Below are positions 1 to 9,741 of a DNA stretch of 64,000 bases, piece after piece. This stretch comes from Malachius bipustulatus (lineage: Eukaryota > Arthropoda > Insecta > Coleoptera > Melyridae), in contig OU342630.1 of assembly GCA_910589415.1 (NCBI GenBank), positions 63,360,186 to 63,424,185 on the forward strand, read 5' to 3'. Position 1 is the first letter of the stretch, and every line of letters begins with the position of its first letter. Both the position numbers and the translations under genes were made by a program. A model generated the notes under the pieces. That model was not told where the DNA came from and searched no databases. It saw only the letters and a program-made list of their open reading frames with translations.

Positions 1-352
1 AAAGATATGGCGAAAAACATTTATTTATGACTATAATTTAAGAACCTGATTAAATTACTGGTATATTACTAAGTGCCTACCTCAATTGCCACTTTTTTAT
101 GATTGATGCCATTTTTGATCACCATTCTTCATAAATTCTGTTATTGTTTGTGCTTTGGAAGTGAAATTATAAAATGGTAAATGATAATTTGATCATTAAA
201 AACCTTCTTGCGCATCAATCCCAGAAATAGAGTGTATTTTTATGCGATTCAATAATAAAAATTTTCTTCCTATTTGTTTTTATAATGAATATAATGAAAA
301 AATAATCCGATTTTCTTTTGGGAAAACCACCTACCTACCAAAAAAAAAGAAT
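1..352. other. AT-rich non-coding stretch
   Basis: No gene, RNA or repeat is recognised here. Reading frames are short and low in complexity. The right edge runs into the A-rich flank of the tRNA-like repeat at 353. Confidence 0.5.
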
Positions 353-427
353 GATCCTCTCATGGGTTCGAACCCGCACCAACAGTTTGCTAGGCAAGGG
401 TGTAATGAACTGAGCCACGGTGCGTTT
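353..427 (-). repeat. tRNA-derived SINE head (pol III promoter remnant)
   Basis: On the minus strand this reads as a tRNA-like head. There is an A-box-like TGGCTCAGTTC (407-417) and a perfect B box GGTTCGAACCC (364-374), about 33 nt apart as in tRNA genes. The two ends do not pair into a 7-bp acceptor stem, and no convincing anticodon arm forms, so it is not a functional tRNA gene. A tRNA-derived SINE head or an old tRNA pseudogene fits best. I did not find another copy in the window. Confidence 0.5.
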
Positions 428-1396
428 CAAATTTATAGTGCTGATGGGGTAGGTATTATGTAGTACGTCAGGTACCTACACCTACACATTTTATTTTTTA
501 AACTGGTCATATCTTAGTTATTAAAAGACCAATTTAAATACTTTTTTCTACTGCATGTAGGTGATTTAATTGTCGTTGCGATTGCTCTTCTAATTTTCAC
601 AACCATTCATAATTGAATGTGAAAAAAAAATAAAAAAGAAATTGTGAACCATTTCATCGATTTAATAATTTTATATAAGTGTAAGCTAATTTTGAACAAG
701 CGAAAAACTTTTCTATTTTTCGTTTAAAGTGCTACATTAATTGAGACGAATTGAAGCTAAGACATCAAATTATATGTTAAAGAAAAAAAAAATGGAAAAT
801 TTCGGTTCAACTTCTTCAAAAATGGACTCAGAAACAGTTATAGAAATTTACACATTTTTACCCTTTTCCTACCCACGACACTGGCTTATTAATGGAAAAT
901 ATGCTAATTTTATTGCATTAACTCAAATTGCCAATAATTTTCTTCAAATCCTGTTAATTTGATTTCAAAGTTTTTTTGCCATCTTGCTCATACAGGGGTT
1001 CAAAAAATACTAAATTTTCCGAAAATTCAAATGGTCGCCATTTTGAAACGGCTCGGCCGATTTTGCTCAAGTGCAATACCAGACCACTCCTTGTGGACAT
1101 CTTACTCTCACAAAAATTTCAGTCCCCTAGATTGAAAACTGCGGCCAGAAACCGTGCCTCAAGGACCGGATTTTTGGAACTTTGAAATGACACCTGTAGA
1201 AGTAACGTGACTTTTGGAAATTTTTTCAACGAAAATCTAAAGTCATTCTTTTTCAACGAAAATCTAAAGTCATTCCAAAGCTTTACAAGAATCCAAAATT
1301 TCGTTCACTAATCTTGAAAGATAAAGCTACAGGAGCGTTTTTAAAATCGAAAAATCGTGATTTTGGAGAAATAAAAATTTATATATCTACATATTA
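428..1396. other. Non-coding stretch with a 27-bp tandem duplication
   Basis: No gene is recognised. A 27-bp unit is duplicated in perfect tandem at 1222-1248 and 1249-1275. The region 980-1390 carries phrases such as ACTAAATTTTCCGAAAATTC and looks like old transposon sequence, but no boundaries are visible. Confidence 0.4.
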
Positions 1397-2148
1397 TATA
1401 CCGTGTGTCCCCGGATAGGTGAAACGACTCTTATAAAAGACAAAAATTTTTTGATTTCAATTTTAATTTTTTGGGGTTCAGCCCTGCTTGGCTAAAGAGT
1501 AATTTCCAACAAAATTTTAGTTTTGAAAAATCAAGCATGCCTTGGAAATTTCCTAGAAACCGGTTTTTCTGTTGAGTAAAGTGCCTTTTATGTGGCAAAA
1601 ACGACAAAATGTTATTTGAAAAAGTTGTTCAGAATCAACATTTAGGTCCCTATACCAAATTTCAAAACCAAAGGTCAACTTTTATTTTTTTCATTTATTT
1701 TTATGTTTTATTTCACAAATCAAAGAATTTCATTTTGTGACAAAGACTGTCTTGGAAAAACCAAATTGTATCCATAGCAATAGCAATCTGTCAATATCAG
1801 TCTTTGTTACAAATGAAATTCTTTGATTTGTGAAATAAACATAAAAGTAAATGTAAAAGATCAAAGTTGGCCTATCATTTTGAAATTTGGTATACGGACC
1901 TAAATGTTAATTCTGAACAACTTTTTCAAATAACATTTTGTCGTATTTGCCACATAAAAGGCACTTTACTCAACAGAAAAACCAGTTTCTTGTAAATTTC
2001 CAAGGCATGCATGATTTTTCAAAACTAAAATTTTGTTAGAAATTATTCTTTAGCCAAGCAGGGCAGAACTCCAAAAAGTTAAAATTAAAATCAAAAAAAT
2101 TTTGTCTTTTATAAGAGTCGTTTCACCTATCCGGGGACACACGGTATA
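1397..2148. mobile_element. Foldback (palindromic) DNA element, about 750 bp
   Basis: The left end (TATACCGTGTGTCCCCGG, from 1397) is repeated in inverted form at the right end (CCGGGGACACACGGTATA, to 2148). The similarity continues along nearly the whole length: 1401-1770 matches 1780-2147 in reverse complement with a few differences, and the turn is near 1775-1790. There is no transposase; short open frames such as 2102-2542 lie in the arm and run out of it. It is a non-autonomous long-TIR element, possibly with a TA-type target duplication. Confidence 0.85.
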
Positions 2149-3812
2149 TCGCGGGCAGGTGAATTTTGGAAAACTACTTTTTCGTGATCTGGAGGTTATG
2201 ATCGGTGGACATTTGGTGAGTTTGGGTGATTTTCGAAAAGTGATGTCGTTCTCAATAGTGTATTTTTTTGTTAAAAAATACACTAAAAACTCATACTACT
2301 TAGAACGGAAACGGAAAATTGAAATGTTATTTTATCCTCATTCAAAAATACAGAATCTAAATTTTTCGTATTATCACAATGACTTGGGGTACCTGACGCT
2401 TACTAGCGTTAGTGTCGGTAATACAGTTACTTTAAAACGACTCAAGCGACAGCGCCATCCCCCGCGGGTGGCAAAACCAGTCATCTCCATACTAATTCAA
2501 TCAGAACTAACTTTTTGTTACCTTATTGCTCATCCTCCTTGAAATACAACCAATGCCAAATTTAAATTAGTAATAAACTCAGCAACAGCAACATATACGT
2601 ACTCAGCTGATTTCGTTATTGTTCCAGGCTAGTTTCTTTACTCTAACGAAATTTCATTTTCCTGCAGGTACATAATCATGTTTTTACTTATTGTTCTATG
2701 ATTTGTAAATCATTGATTGGAGTAGTTCAATTACACACCTTCCAATTGTTTGTATTTTTTTCGGGCAGACATGCTTCATTTCATTCAAGGCAATAGTTGA
2801 ATAAAAAATTTGTTGGATCACACAATATAAATCTGCTAGCGTCTTATAAATTTGAAGAGATTTAGAGATTTATAAAATGTGAAAATATTTTATTACGAAA
2901 ATATCTCGACCGAGTTTATATCCAAGTTTAATCTAGAATTTTTCATTCAATTTTGTCTCGTAATTCTCAGAGATTAGTGAAACGTTTCTTTCGATCAGAT
3001 CAAAGAAATATCCGATGATTTTTCCAATTTCCTCGCCGAGTCTTTCTCTTATTTCCTGCCCTACGTATATGTTGGAAAAAAAATAAAAAATCTGGACCGG
3101 CTCGGTGAATGAGAAAGCGATTGCATCTTCAGATTACAAAGCCCTTCCGACAACGAATGCGAACAAATAAATGCCCGTACTTGAATATTGTCGGAGAAAA
3201 TAGGAAGACACTTTCTTAACCTCTTATCGAATCGAAACTTTCGTAAAATTTGGTGTCAGAGAGCAGAAAAACTAGATAACACGAAAGCGCTTCTTTGTAG
3301 TGCTTTCAGACTCCACTTTCGGGTCCTGCGAGTCACTTCAATATTGAAAATCTTTCACGTGTTAAAGGATACCTATTGGCTCTTCGCGGTATTGGATTTC
3401 ACATCCAGGAATATGAAGTTTGAGTTTCGTATCGATTTGCTGAATGGCTAGAATGTTATACGTGTCGGGGTTTTCTATATTTTTGCGGGAAGCATGTAAG
3501 TAGTTACAGATACGAAGATAGATAAATTATCAATGTTGTTTTTTTTCAATATTGAATACATTGAATGATAGTAATGATACTAGCCTGCATTTAAATTTTA
3601 GTGATTTTTATATTGCCAATTTTTGTCATACTGATTCGCGATGTAAATGAGGATGTTACCAAGTCAAAATTCTAGGGGAACGAATTTCAGTATAATTATT
3701 ACTATAAACGCAATGTGTTGAATAAAATCAATCGTTTGGCCCGCAAAGACCGACTCGAATGACCTGGGACAGCCTGAATATTTTTATCTTTTAATTTTCG
3801 ATGGATTAAGCG
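2149..3812. other. Non-coding stretch
   Basis: Apart from the short fragment at 2386-2440 that resembles another element's terminus, no gene, RNA or clear repeat is seen. Confidence 0.4.
2386..2440. repeat. Fragment related to the TIR element at 11781
   Basis: The segment contains GGGGTACCTGACGCTTACTA followed by AGTGTCGGTAATACAG. The same blocks form the terminus of the element at 11781-12556. Only the end is recognisable and no second terminus was found, so this is a decayed or partial copy. Confidence 0.5.
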
Positions 3813-4004
3813 CCGGTTGAACAAACGTAAATTAACAATATCTCAGATAATTACCTACTGATTTTAAAGTGCATTTTTTGCAATTAACTCTTCATAAAGG
3901 GAGTAACACTTATTTTCAGCAATATCAGGCAAACATTTTGATAACACGGGGTACTTCAACATCAGTAATTATCTGACAGATTGCAATTTACGTTTGTGCA
4001 ACCG
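3813..4004. mobile_element. MITE, 192 bp
   Basis: The terminal inverted repeats are CCGGTTGAACAAACGTAAAT at the left and its near-complement, ending GTTTGTGCAACCGG, at the right. Internal inverted blocks (AGATAATTAC / GTAATTATCT) continue the pairing. There is no coding capacity. The superfamily is not assigned because no target duplication is clear. Confidence 0.7.
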
Positions 4005-4113
4005 GAGCCAAGACCAAGATATCGGAGATTATGTTCAGTCAAGTAATTCCACACGACGGCGGTTCTGGGAAATGATCTGTTGTCTTGATTTTTGACACTC
4101 TGTCGAATATTCG

Positions 4114-4713
4114 ATACCTTTAAGGTATGCACACACTGGCGCGAATATATCGGTGCGACGGCGAAATTTTCGCCTCGCGAAATATTCGTCGACTCAAGAT
4201 CTGCGGCGTATATAGAGAAACAACAAACTGACGCGATAATTTCGCTTGGCGATAACGAATTTCCAGCGATTTTATTTCTTTCGCGACCAGCCGCGTTTTC
4301 TGTCGTTCTCGTTGCGAATCTAAGATGGCTTTATACTTTAAAAGACGGTTTTTGTCATTTTCAATTTATTTTTTCATACCAAATTGAACTATTTCCTGTC
4401 CTGTAATAAAAATGCCTTACCTTTCAACTTGCTCATCTTCTAAGGCAGCGAATAATAGTATTGCTTCTTCTTCAGAGCTTGAAGAATCCATCTTTCCATA
4501 TATCAAGACATAAAATATCTTGGTGAAATTTTCGCACAAGAAATTTTAATCCATTTTTAAAAGAGACACGAAATTTAAATAACTTTGTTGCGCGAATTTA
4601 TTAGCGCAAATGTGATAAGAGAGACGAATTTCGTTACCGCCTATGATGCGAAATATTCGGTTCGTTTTCGCAGCGAATTATTTCGCGCCAGTGTGTGCAT
4701 ACCTTTAAGGTAG
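4114..4713. mobile_element. MITE-like TIR element, about 600 bp
   Basis: The left end TACCTTTAAGGTATGCACAC (from 4115) continues into ACTGGCGCGAA. It is repeated in inverted form at the right, where TTCGCGCCAGTGTGTGCATA (4680-4700) leads into CCTTTAAGGTA. If the ends are GGTATGC and GCATACC, the flanks share TTTAA, which resembles a TTAA-type target. The interior is unusually rich in CG-containing words (GCGAAATTTTCGCCTCGCGA). The open frame at 4092-4406 crosses the boundary and is not a gene. Confidence 0.7.
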
Positions 4714-5756
4714 ACAGACGTATCGATGTTTGGCGTTATAAATTCACGTTGTATCTTGTAATGGGTATTCAATTATTAGTAACACTTCTGTCCCAACCAG
4801 GACCGTAGCCTAGATTCAAATGTTAGGAAGGGCAGACAAATGTTTTGGAAGGGAGAATTAATCGAACATTTGCATATTTTTAGATGTTGCTGTTGGTTTA
4901 TCTAATCGTTTAGTCATAGTGACTCGCGATCCAAATCCAACCGGTGGGTCTGGGGGTATGGAATATCCCCAGTGAAAGGGTTCGGGGAAATCATCCCCCG
5001 GAAAAATTTTTAGAAAAATTACCTACTCATAAAGTCTTTATTTAGGGGCATTTTACATGCGTACGCATTAAAAAATAAATAATAAAAAATATTGTGGAAT
5101 GCTTGTAACATAAATAAAAAAGGAACTTTCCGTTCAGACAACAGCCTCATAAAAAAAAAACATTGGGGCTGGGATTGGTCTTCTATGATAGTAGTAGCGA
5201 ATACAGGCAATTTTTCTAAAATTACCTAATCACTTAGGGTAGATAATCACTTAGGGTAGAATGACCTTTGCCTATCTCTTATGCTTGTTGCGGAGTGCTA
5301 TTGGTATTTTGATTTTCTACAAGTTTTTCTGCTTGCCTTAGAATTTTTTTTAGTCATTCGGTGTTCTGATATTGCTTATTTGTGATTTTACTGATAGACG
5401 GAGAGCTGGCGGCCGCGAGGTACTATGATCGTACCTCCGACTGGAATTTTGTGAGGTGGTTGGCGGAACCATCAACAGGTGTCATCCGCAAGGATTCAAC
5501 ACAAAACCTCTGCAAAAGACACGTCAGACGACTCAAAGTCGAAAAAAATTTACCCAAAAAATGTTCGTACCTCCGACTGAAAATTTACGTATTACTTGTT
5601 TCAAGGTCATAGATGAAGTATGTAATTCGCCAGACGGCAATTTTCCTGAACTTCTTTTTATATTTTCCTTTATTTGCCAGGAAGGGCGAAATATATTTCA
5701 GTCAGAGCGCCGCCCTGCCTCCCCCCCCCCCTAGCGACGGCCCTGATATCAACTGA
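4714..5756. other. Non-coding stretch
   Basis: No gene is recognised. A 16-17 bp phrase (AATCACTTAGGGTAGA) is tandemly duplicated near 5228-5261, and there is a C-rich run near 5719-5731. The frames at 5382-5734 match no family I know. Confidence 0.4.
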
Positions 5757-6275
5757 CTAATACCACCATAGTTCAACAATTTACACCATCAAGAACCAAA
5801 ATAGAAGAAAGTCAGTCCAATCAGGGAATGAGGCACCTCAGAGTATACCCTGATGACTACAGCATAAGAATAAAAGTAATGAGCTGGGTAGCTTAAAAAC
5901 AAGATAAAAGCCAAAAACCGAAAGAAGAAGGGCTTGAAAATTTTTTGTTGACGTCATTTGATAGACAGTAGTTCGTTAATACAAAACCATGCTCTTCTAA
6001 CTTTCATTCAATTTCATTGCACGATGTAAGAAATATTACGTTTTAAATAGAGCAATTCTTAGATGTCACCCGATATTTTGGGAACTCCTTTAAGGGAATC
6101 TGTACCATAAGAGAGAGAGAGAGAAAAGGCAAGTATACTCAACGATTAATAAATGAAAGAGTGAATGCAGGTCGCTTGAGTATAAATCACGTATAAAGTG
6201 CAATCACTAGCCTGTTAAATACGGTCGGAGTGTTTCTCCATCGCCCTAACAGTTGTCATGCTGACAGTGCTCGAA
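5757..6275. repeat. Dispersed repeat, copy A (partner near 54737-55305)
   Basis: Segments 6122-6190 (AAGTATACTCAACGATTAAT, then GAATGCAGGTCG) and 6222-6275 (GGTCGGAGTGTTTCTCCATC, then GCCCTAACA) recur in reverse complement near 54737-54870 and 55262-55305. The copies are diverged and their outer limits are uncertain. The superfamily is not known. A (GA)n run lies at 6112-6124. Confidence 0.5.
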
Positions 6276-6592
6276 ACTCCAACCAAGAGAACCTCCACAC
6301 AAATAACAACAGAGCCAGCAGAGTACCAGAACAAGCACAGCCACGTGTTTCGCTCTAATATGGGGCTCATCAGTGTGCTGCATCCGTACCACATCTGACA
6401 ACCGTGTAAATTTTACCACCTTCTTACTACTGTTCAAATCTGCGTTGAATAACCAAACCTGCAATCTGGAAGGGTGAAAAAAAGTATACCGGCGAGACAA
6501 ACAGTGCATAGAAACAAAAACCAACCCTACTGCCAGCCACCAGCACCAGCAGGAGCAGCAGGATCAACTTCGGAAACTTTTATTCATTCATA
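6276..6592. other. Unassigned stretch
   Basis: This is more GC-rich than its surroundings, with CAGCACCAGCAGGAGCAGCA near 6540-6560. The minus-strand frame 6246-6524 has no recognisable motif, so I do not call a gene. Confidence 0.3.
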
Positions 6593-7833
6593 TACAGGGT
6601 GAGTCATCTTTATCTTCAGGTGCTTATATTTCGCAAGGGATGTGAGTTACTGCAAAACATTTCAGACAAATCGATGGTCTCAAATCAATACCTCGTAAGT
6701 CTATTTTTTTCAGTTTCAATAACACGTAAGTCATTTTAAAAATTAAGAAAAAATATTTATACAAAATCACATATTAAATGTGAAAATTTTATATGGAACC
6801 GCCGCTAATTGAAGTAAAATAAATTAATTTGATTTCCCAAAAATCTACATTTCTGACTTACGTGGTATTGATTTGAGGCCATCGAAATGTTACTCGGTTG
6901 GAAGGGGGACATCTTTTGGCGGTATATCTCCCCACCCCCGGCTTCCCCCCGCGGGGGGAGGGGGAAACTTTTTATTCTTAAACGAAAACCCCTATTTTTT
7001 TCATGAATTTCTGTTCCTAGCGATAAGGAAAGAAATTTTGGTTTGAAAAAGTTTCCACGAAAATGTCATTTTCGGCCAATAAATCGCGTCGGATTGAATT
7101 TCCCGTTTTTTTTTTTGGGTGAACTTGATTTGCCGCTGGATGAGGGAGAATTACCAGGGAAATTGTCATTGGCGAGGAAATGAAGTGTTTCAACATGGAG
7201 TGCGTCTTCATCCCTAAATAACATTCTCTGGAAACATTTTTTCTCAGAAAATCTCCTATAATCCCATTCTTGACTAAGCAACAAAACTACGTGTAAAATT
7301 GCGTTTTCTTTTGTCAATTATTCAGTACAAAATAGATTTACAAAATTAATTTCTTTGACAGAACGAGAAAGTAACAGGACAGTATGATAGAGACTTTCAT
7401 TGTTAAAAAAAAAAAAAAACGCACTCCATGTTGAAACACTTTGCCTCCTCCTAAATGACATGCAGTTTCCCTGGTAATTCTCCCTCATGCAGCGGAAAAT
7501 TAAGCCAAAAACTCAAAAAAAAAAAAAAAAAACCGGGAAATTCGATCCATCGCGATTTATTGGCCGAAAATGACATTTTCATGGAAAATTTTTCAAACAA
7601 AAGTTTCATACCTTATCGCTAGGAACTGAAATTCATGAAAAAAAAATAGGGGTTTTCGTTTAAGAATAAAAAGTTGCCCACTCCCCCTGCGGGGAAAAGC
7701 CGGGGGGTGGGGAGATTTTACCGCCAAGACATGTCCCCCTTCCAACCGAGTAACATTTCTCTGAAATGTTTTGCAGTAACTCACATCCCTTTCGAAATAT
7801 AAGCACATGAAGATTAAGATGACTCACCCTGTA
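6593..7833. mobile_element. Large palindromic TIR element, about 1.24 kb
   Basis: The termini are TA|CAGGGTGAGTCATCTT and AAGATGACTCACCCTG|TA. The two arms match along almost their full length: a block with GGTTGGAAGGGGGACAT at 6896 pairs with ATGTCCCCCTTCCAACC at 7730, and TTTCGGCCAATAAATCGCG at 7070 pairs with its complement at 7550. The turn is near 7380-7400. The left arm alone carries an insertion at 6672-6884. The TA target and CAGGGTG end are shared with several other elements in this window, and a Tc1/mariner-type non-autonomous element is the likely class (inferred). There is no transposase. Confidence 0.88.
6672..6884. mobile_element. MITE nested in the left arm of the 6593-7833 palindrome
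   Basis: The inverted ends CGATGGTCTCAAATCAATAC and GTATTGATTTGAGGCCATCG flank 213 bp absent from the right arm. The undisturbed right arm reads, in complement, CAGAGAAATGTTACTC. The left arm reads CAGACAAAT, the insert, then AAATGTTACTC, giving a 4-bp AAAT target duplication. The insertion is later than the host palindrome. Confidence 0.8.
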
Positions 7834-8867
7834 GAATCGTACATACCTAGAGGCTAGTCCGCGTCGTTAATACCTTATCTTTAACTTCGTATAAATTAAT
7901 AATAATAAATATCATTAAATATACATTTGAATAAAATCAAAGGTGGTATCCATTTGATAAAATAAATAAAAATAGGAGTTAAAGGAAGAGAATCAGCCCC
8001 CAAACAACCCCTGTCAATATTTTAATTTCAAATCAGATTCTGGAAGAGTATAAAATAGTGAAACTTATCTAATTAAACAACACTCGTCTTTGATGACCCA
8101 GAAATTAGTTCTAACTCTAACCCCGCGTATAACAGGCACAATCCAATTTAACTTCAATATTGATGCTTTTTAATTAAATTCATGCAACCCTATAATAATT
8201 ATTATTTGATTGTAAATTCAATTACAAAACCAACGATCGATCGAGTTGATTAATGTTATTATTTATTTTCTCTCTGAAATAATATTTATTTGTTTATACA
8301 AAACTGTTGTATTACTGGATCATGGATCGTACAAATTAAACGTAACAAAACTAACGGCTTCTCAAGATTAATTAATTATTATTATTGTGTATTAATTACG
8401 TCCCTCGTATCTTTCTGTATTCTTAATTCATCAGCAGAAGCATCGTATCGCAGCATGATAGATGTATGCTTTCGCTTGGAAAATTAATTATGAAAACTTC
8501 CAGCTGTTGAAAGGTGAAGGAAACTATCTATAAACAACTCGTAAATTCAAAACATGCGGTTGGAATAAAATATGACTTTACTGATTTCGACGATTTTGAT
8601 CTAGACCATCCTTAACACCGGAAGGTGAACCACCCACAGCACACGCTGCTCTAGGAAAAAGTACATCAAAACGAAAATATCTTTAACAGGATATCTTTAA
8701 CTGTCAGATATTGTGAGATGTGATGAATTTTTAAATTCAATATTCACAGCGTACTTACTTGCATATTATCAATCAAAATCCGTATTTTTTGGAAGTGTTT
8801 TTTATCATTTTTATATTATTATTTATTTAATTTTATTTATTTAAATATGGATAATAAATACACGGTG
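7834..8867. other. AT-rich non-coding stretch
   Basis: No gene, structured RNA or clear repeat is recognised. The frame at 8290-8487 has no motif. Confidence 0.4.
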
Positions 8868-9701
8868 TCACTAAAAGATCTTTACAACTTACTAGGTACC
8901 AAATGTTCCTCGGATGAAATTAAGTCAATTTAAGTCAACTTTATCTTTGTCCTAAGTTGCTTATGGTTTGGTCACCAGGAGATGTCAAAGTATCAATTCT
9001 GAATAGGTTTCACACCCTTTGAACTTCTACGCCAATGGAATTAAAAATATTAAAAAATCCAGTGTAGGTTATGTGATGTATTAATTTATAAAGGAACTTG
9101 AAGTGTACGGCGCAAGCGAGAACGTTATAAAAAGCCTGCGCCAGCCAGAGAGAGAAATGGGGGGTCAGTCATGTTTATGTTAAGTTGGGGACAGAATGTA
9201 ATTATTTTACAATAAAATAAATGGTGTAATTATATCCAGAGGGTGTGATTTATTATCCCCAACATTACAGGTTAATACTAATTAATATTAATTAATTAAT
9301 ATTCTACAAAAAAGGCCTTCTTGATTAAAGTCGCCTAATCTTATTTTATCGAAAATGTATCGGCTAAACACAGCTCGGTATTTAAAATTTTTTTATTCCA
9401 TTGACGTAGAAATTTGAAGAATGTGAAATCTAAAAAACTCATGTACAAAGCCAATGAATTCACACGTCATGAGTAATTTTAGTATTGCACTTTTTGTCCC
9501 ATAAAATCATAACGTCATACAAAATTTGATTAAAATCGCTTCAGCGGTTTAGCTTTTATAGTCAAAAATAACAATTTAAGAATTGACATTTTGGCGTCCT
9601 CTAGTGGCGAAACCAAGCAGCTTTGGACAAAATAAGTTGACTTAAATCGACTCAGTTTCTCCCGAGGAACATTTGATAATGAGCTGCAAAGTCATTCCAG
9701 G
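8868..9701. mobile_element. TIR DNA element interrupted by a solo LTR
   Basis: The left arm (CCAAATGTTCCTCGG near 8899, GTCAATTTAAGTCAACTT near 8925, then TTTGTCCTAAGTTGCTTATG) pairs with the right arm (CATAAGC-like block near 9616, AAGTTGACTTAAATCGACTC, then CGAGGAACATTTGATAATGA near 9662). The ends are approximate. The interior carries a solo LTR at 9072-9269. The right end lies about 40 bp from the stop codon of the epimerase-like gene, so this element may contribute to its 3' UTR. Confidence 0.65.
9072..9269 (+). mobile_element. Solo LTR, 198 bp
   Basis: The segment starts TGTGATGT and ends ACATTACA, and is flanked on both sides by the 5-bp duplication GGTTA (9067-9071 and 9270-9274). 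Inside are a TATA-like TTATAAAAAGCC near 9125 and a polyadenylation-type AATAAAATAAATGG near 9210, in the order expected for a plus-strand LTR. No internal region or second LTR is adjacent. It is therefore a solo LTR left by recombination, inside the older TIR element. Confidence 0.85.
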
Positions 9702-9741
9702 GACATGATATCTATATGTATAATTATGTAAAGCAGAATAA

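Noticed and set aside
353..427. A functional tRNA gene
   Set aside because: The A and B boxes are present, but the acceptor stem does not pair and no anticodon arm is convincing.
2102..2542. Open frame of 146 codons
   Set aside because: It starts inside the arm of a palindromic element and runs through its end and a fragment of another terminus, with no protein motif.
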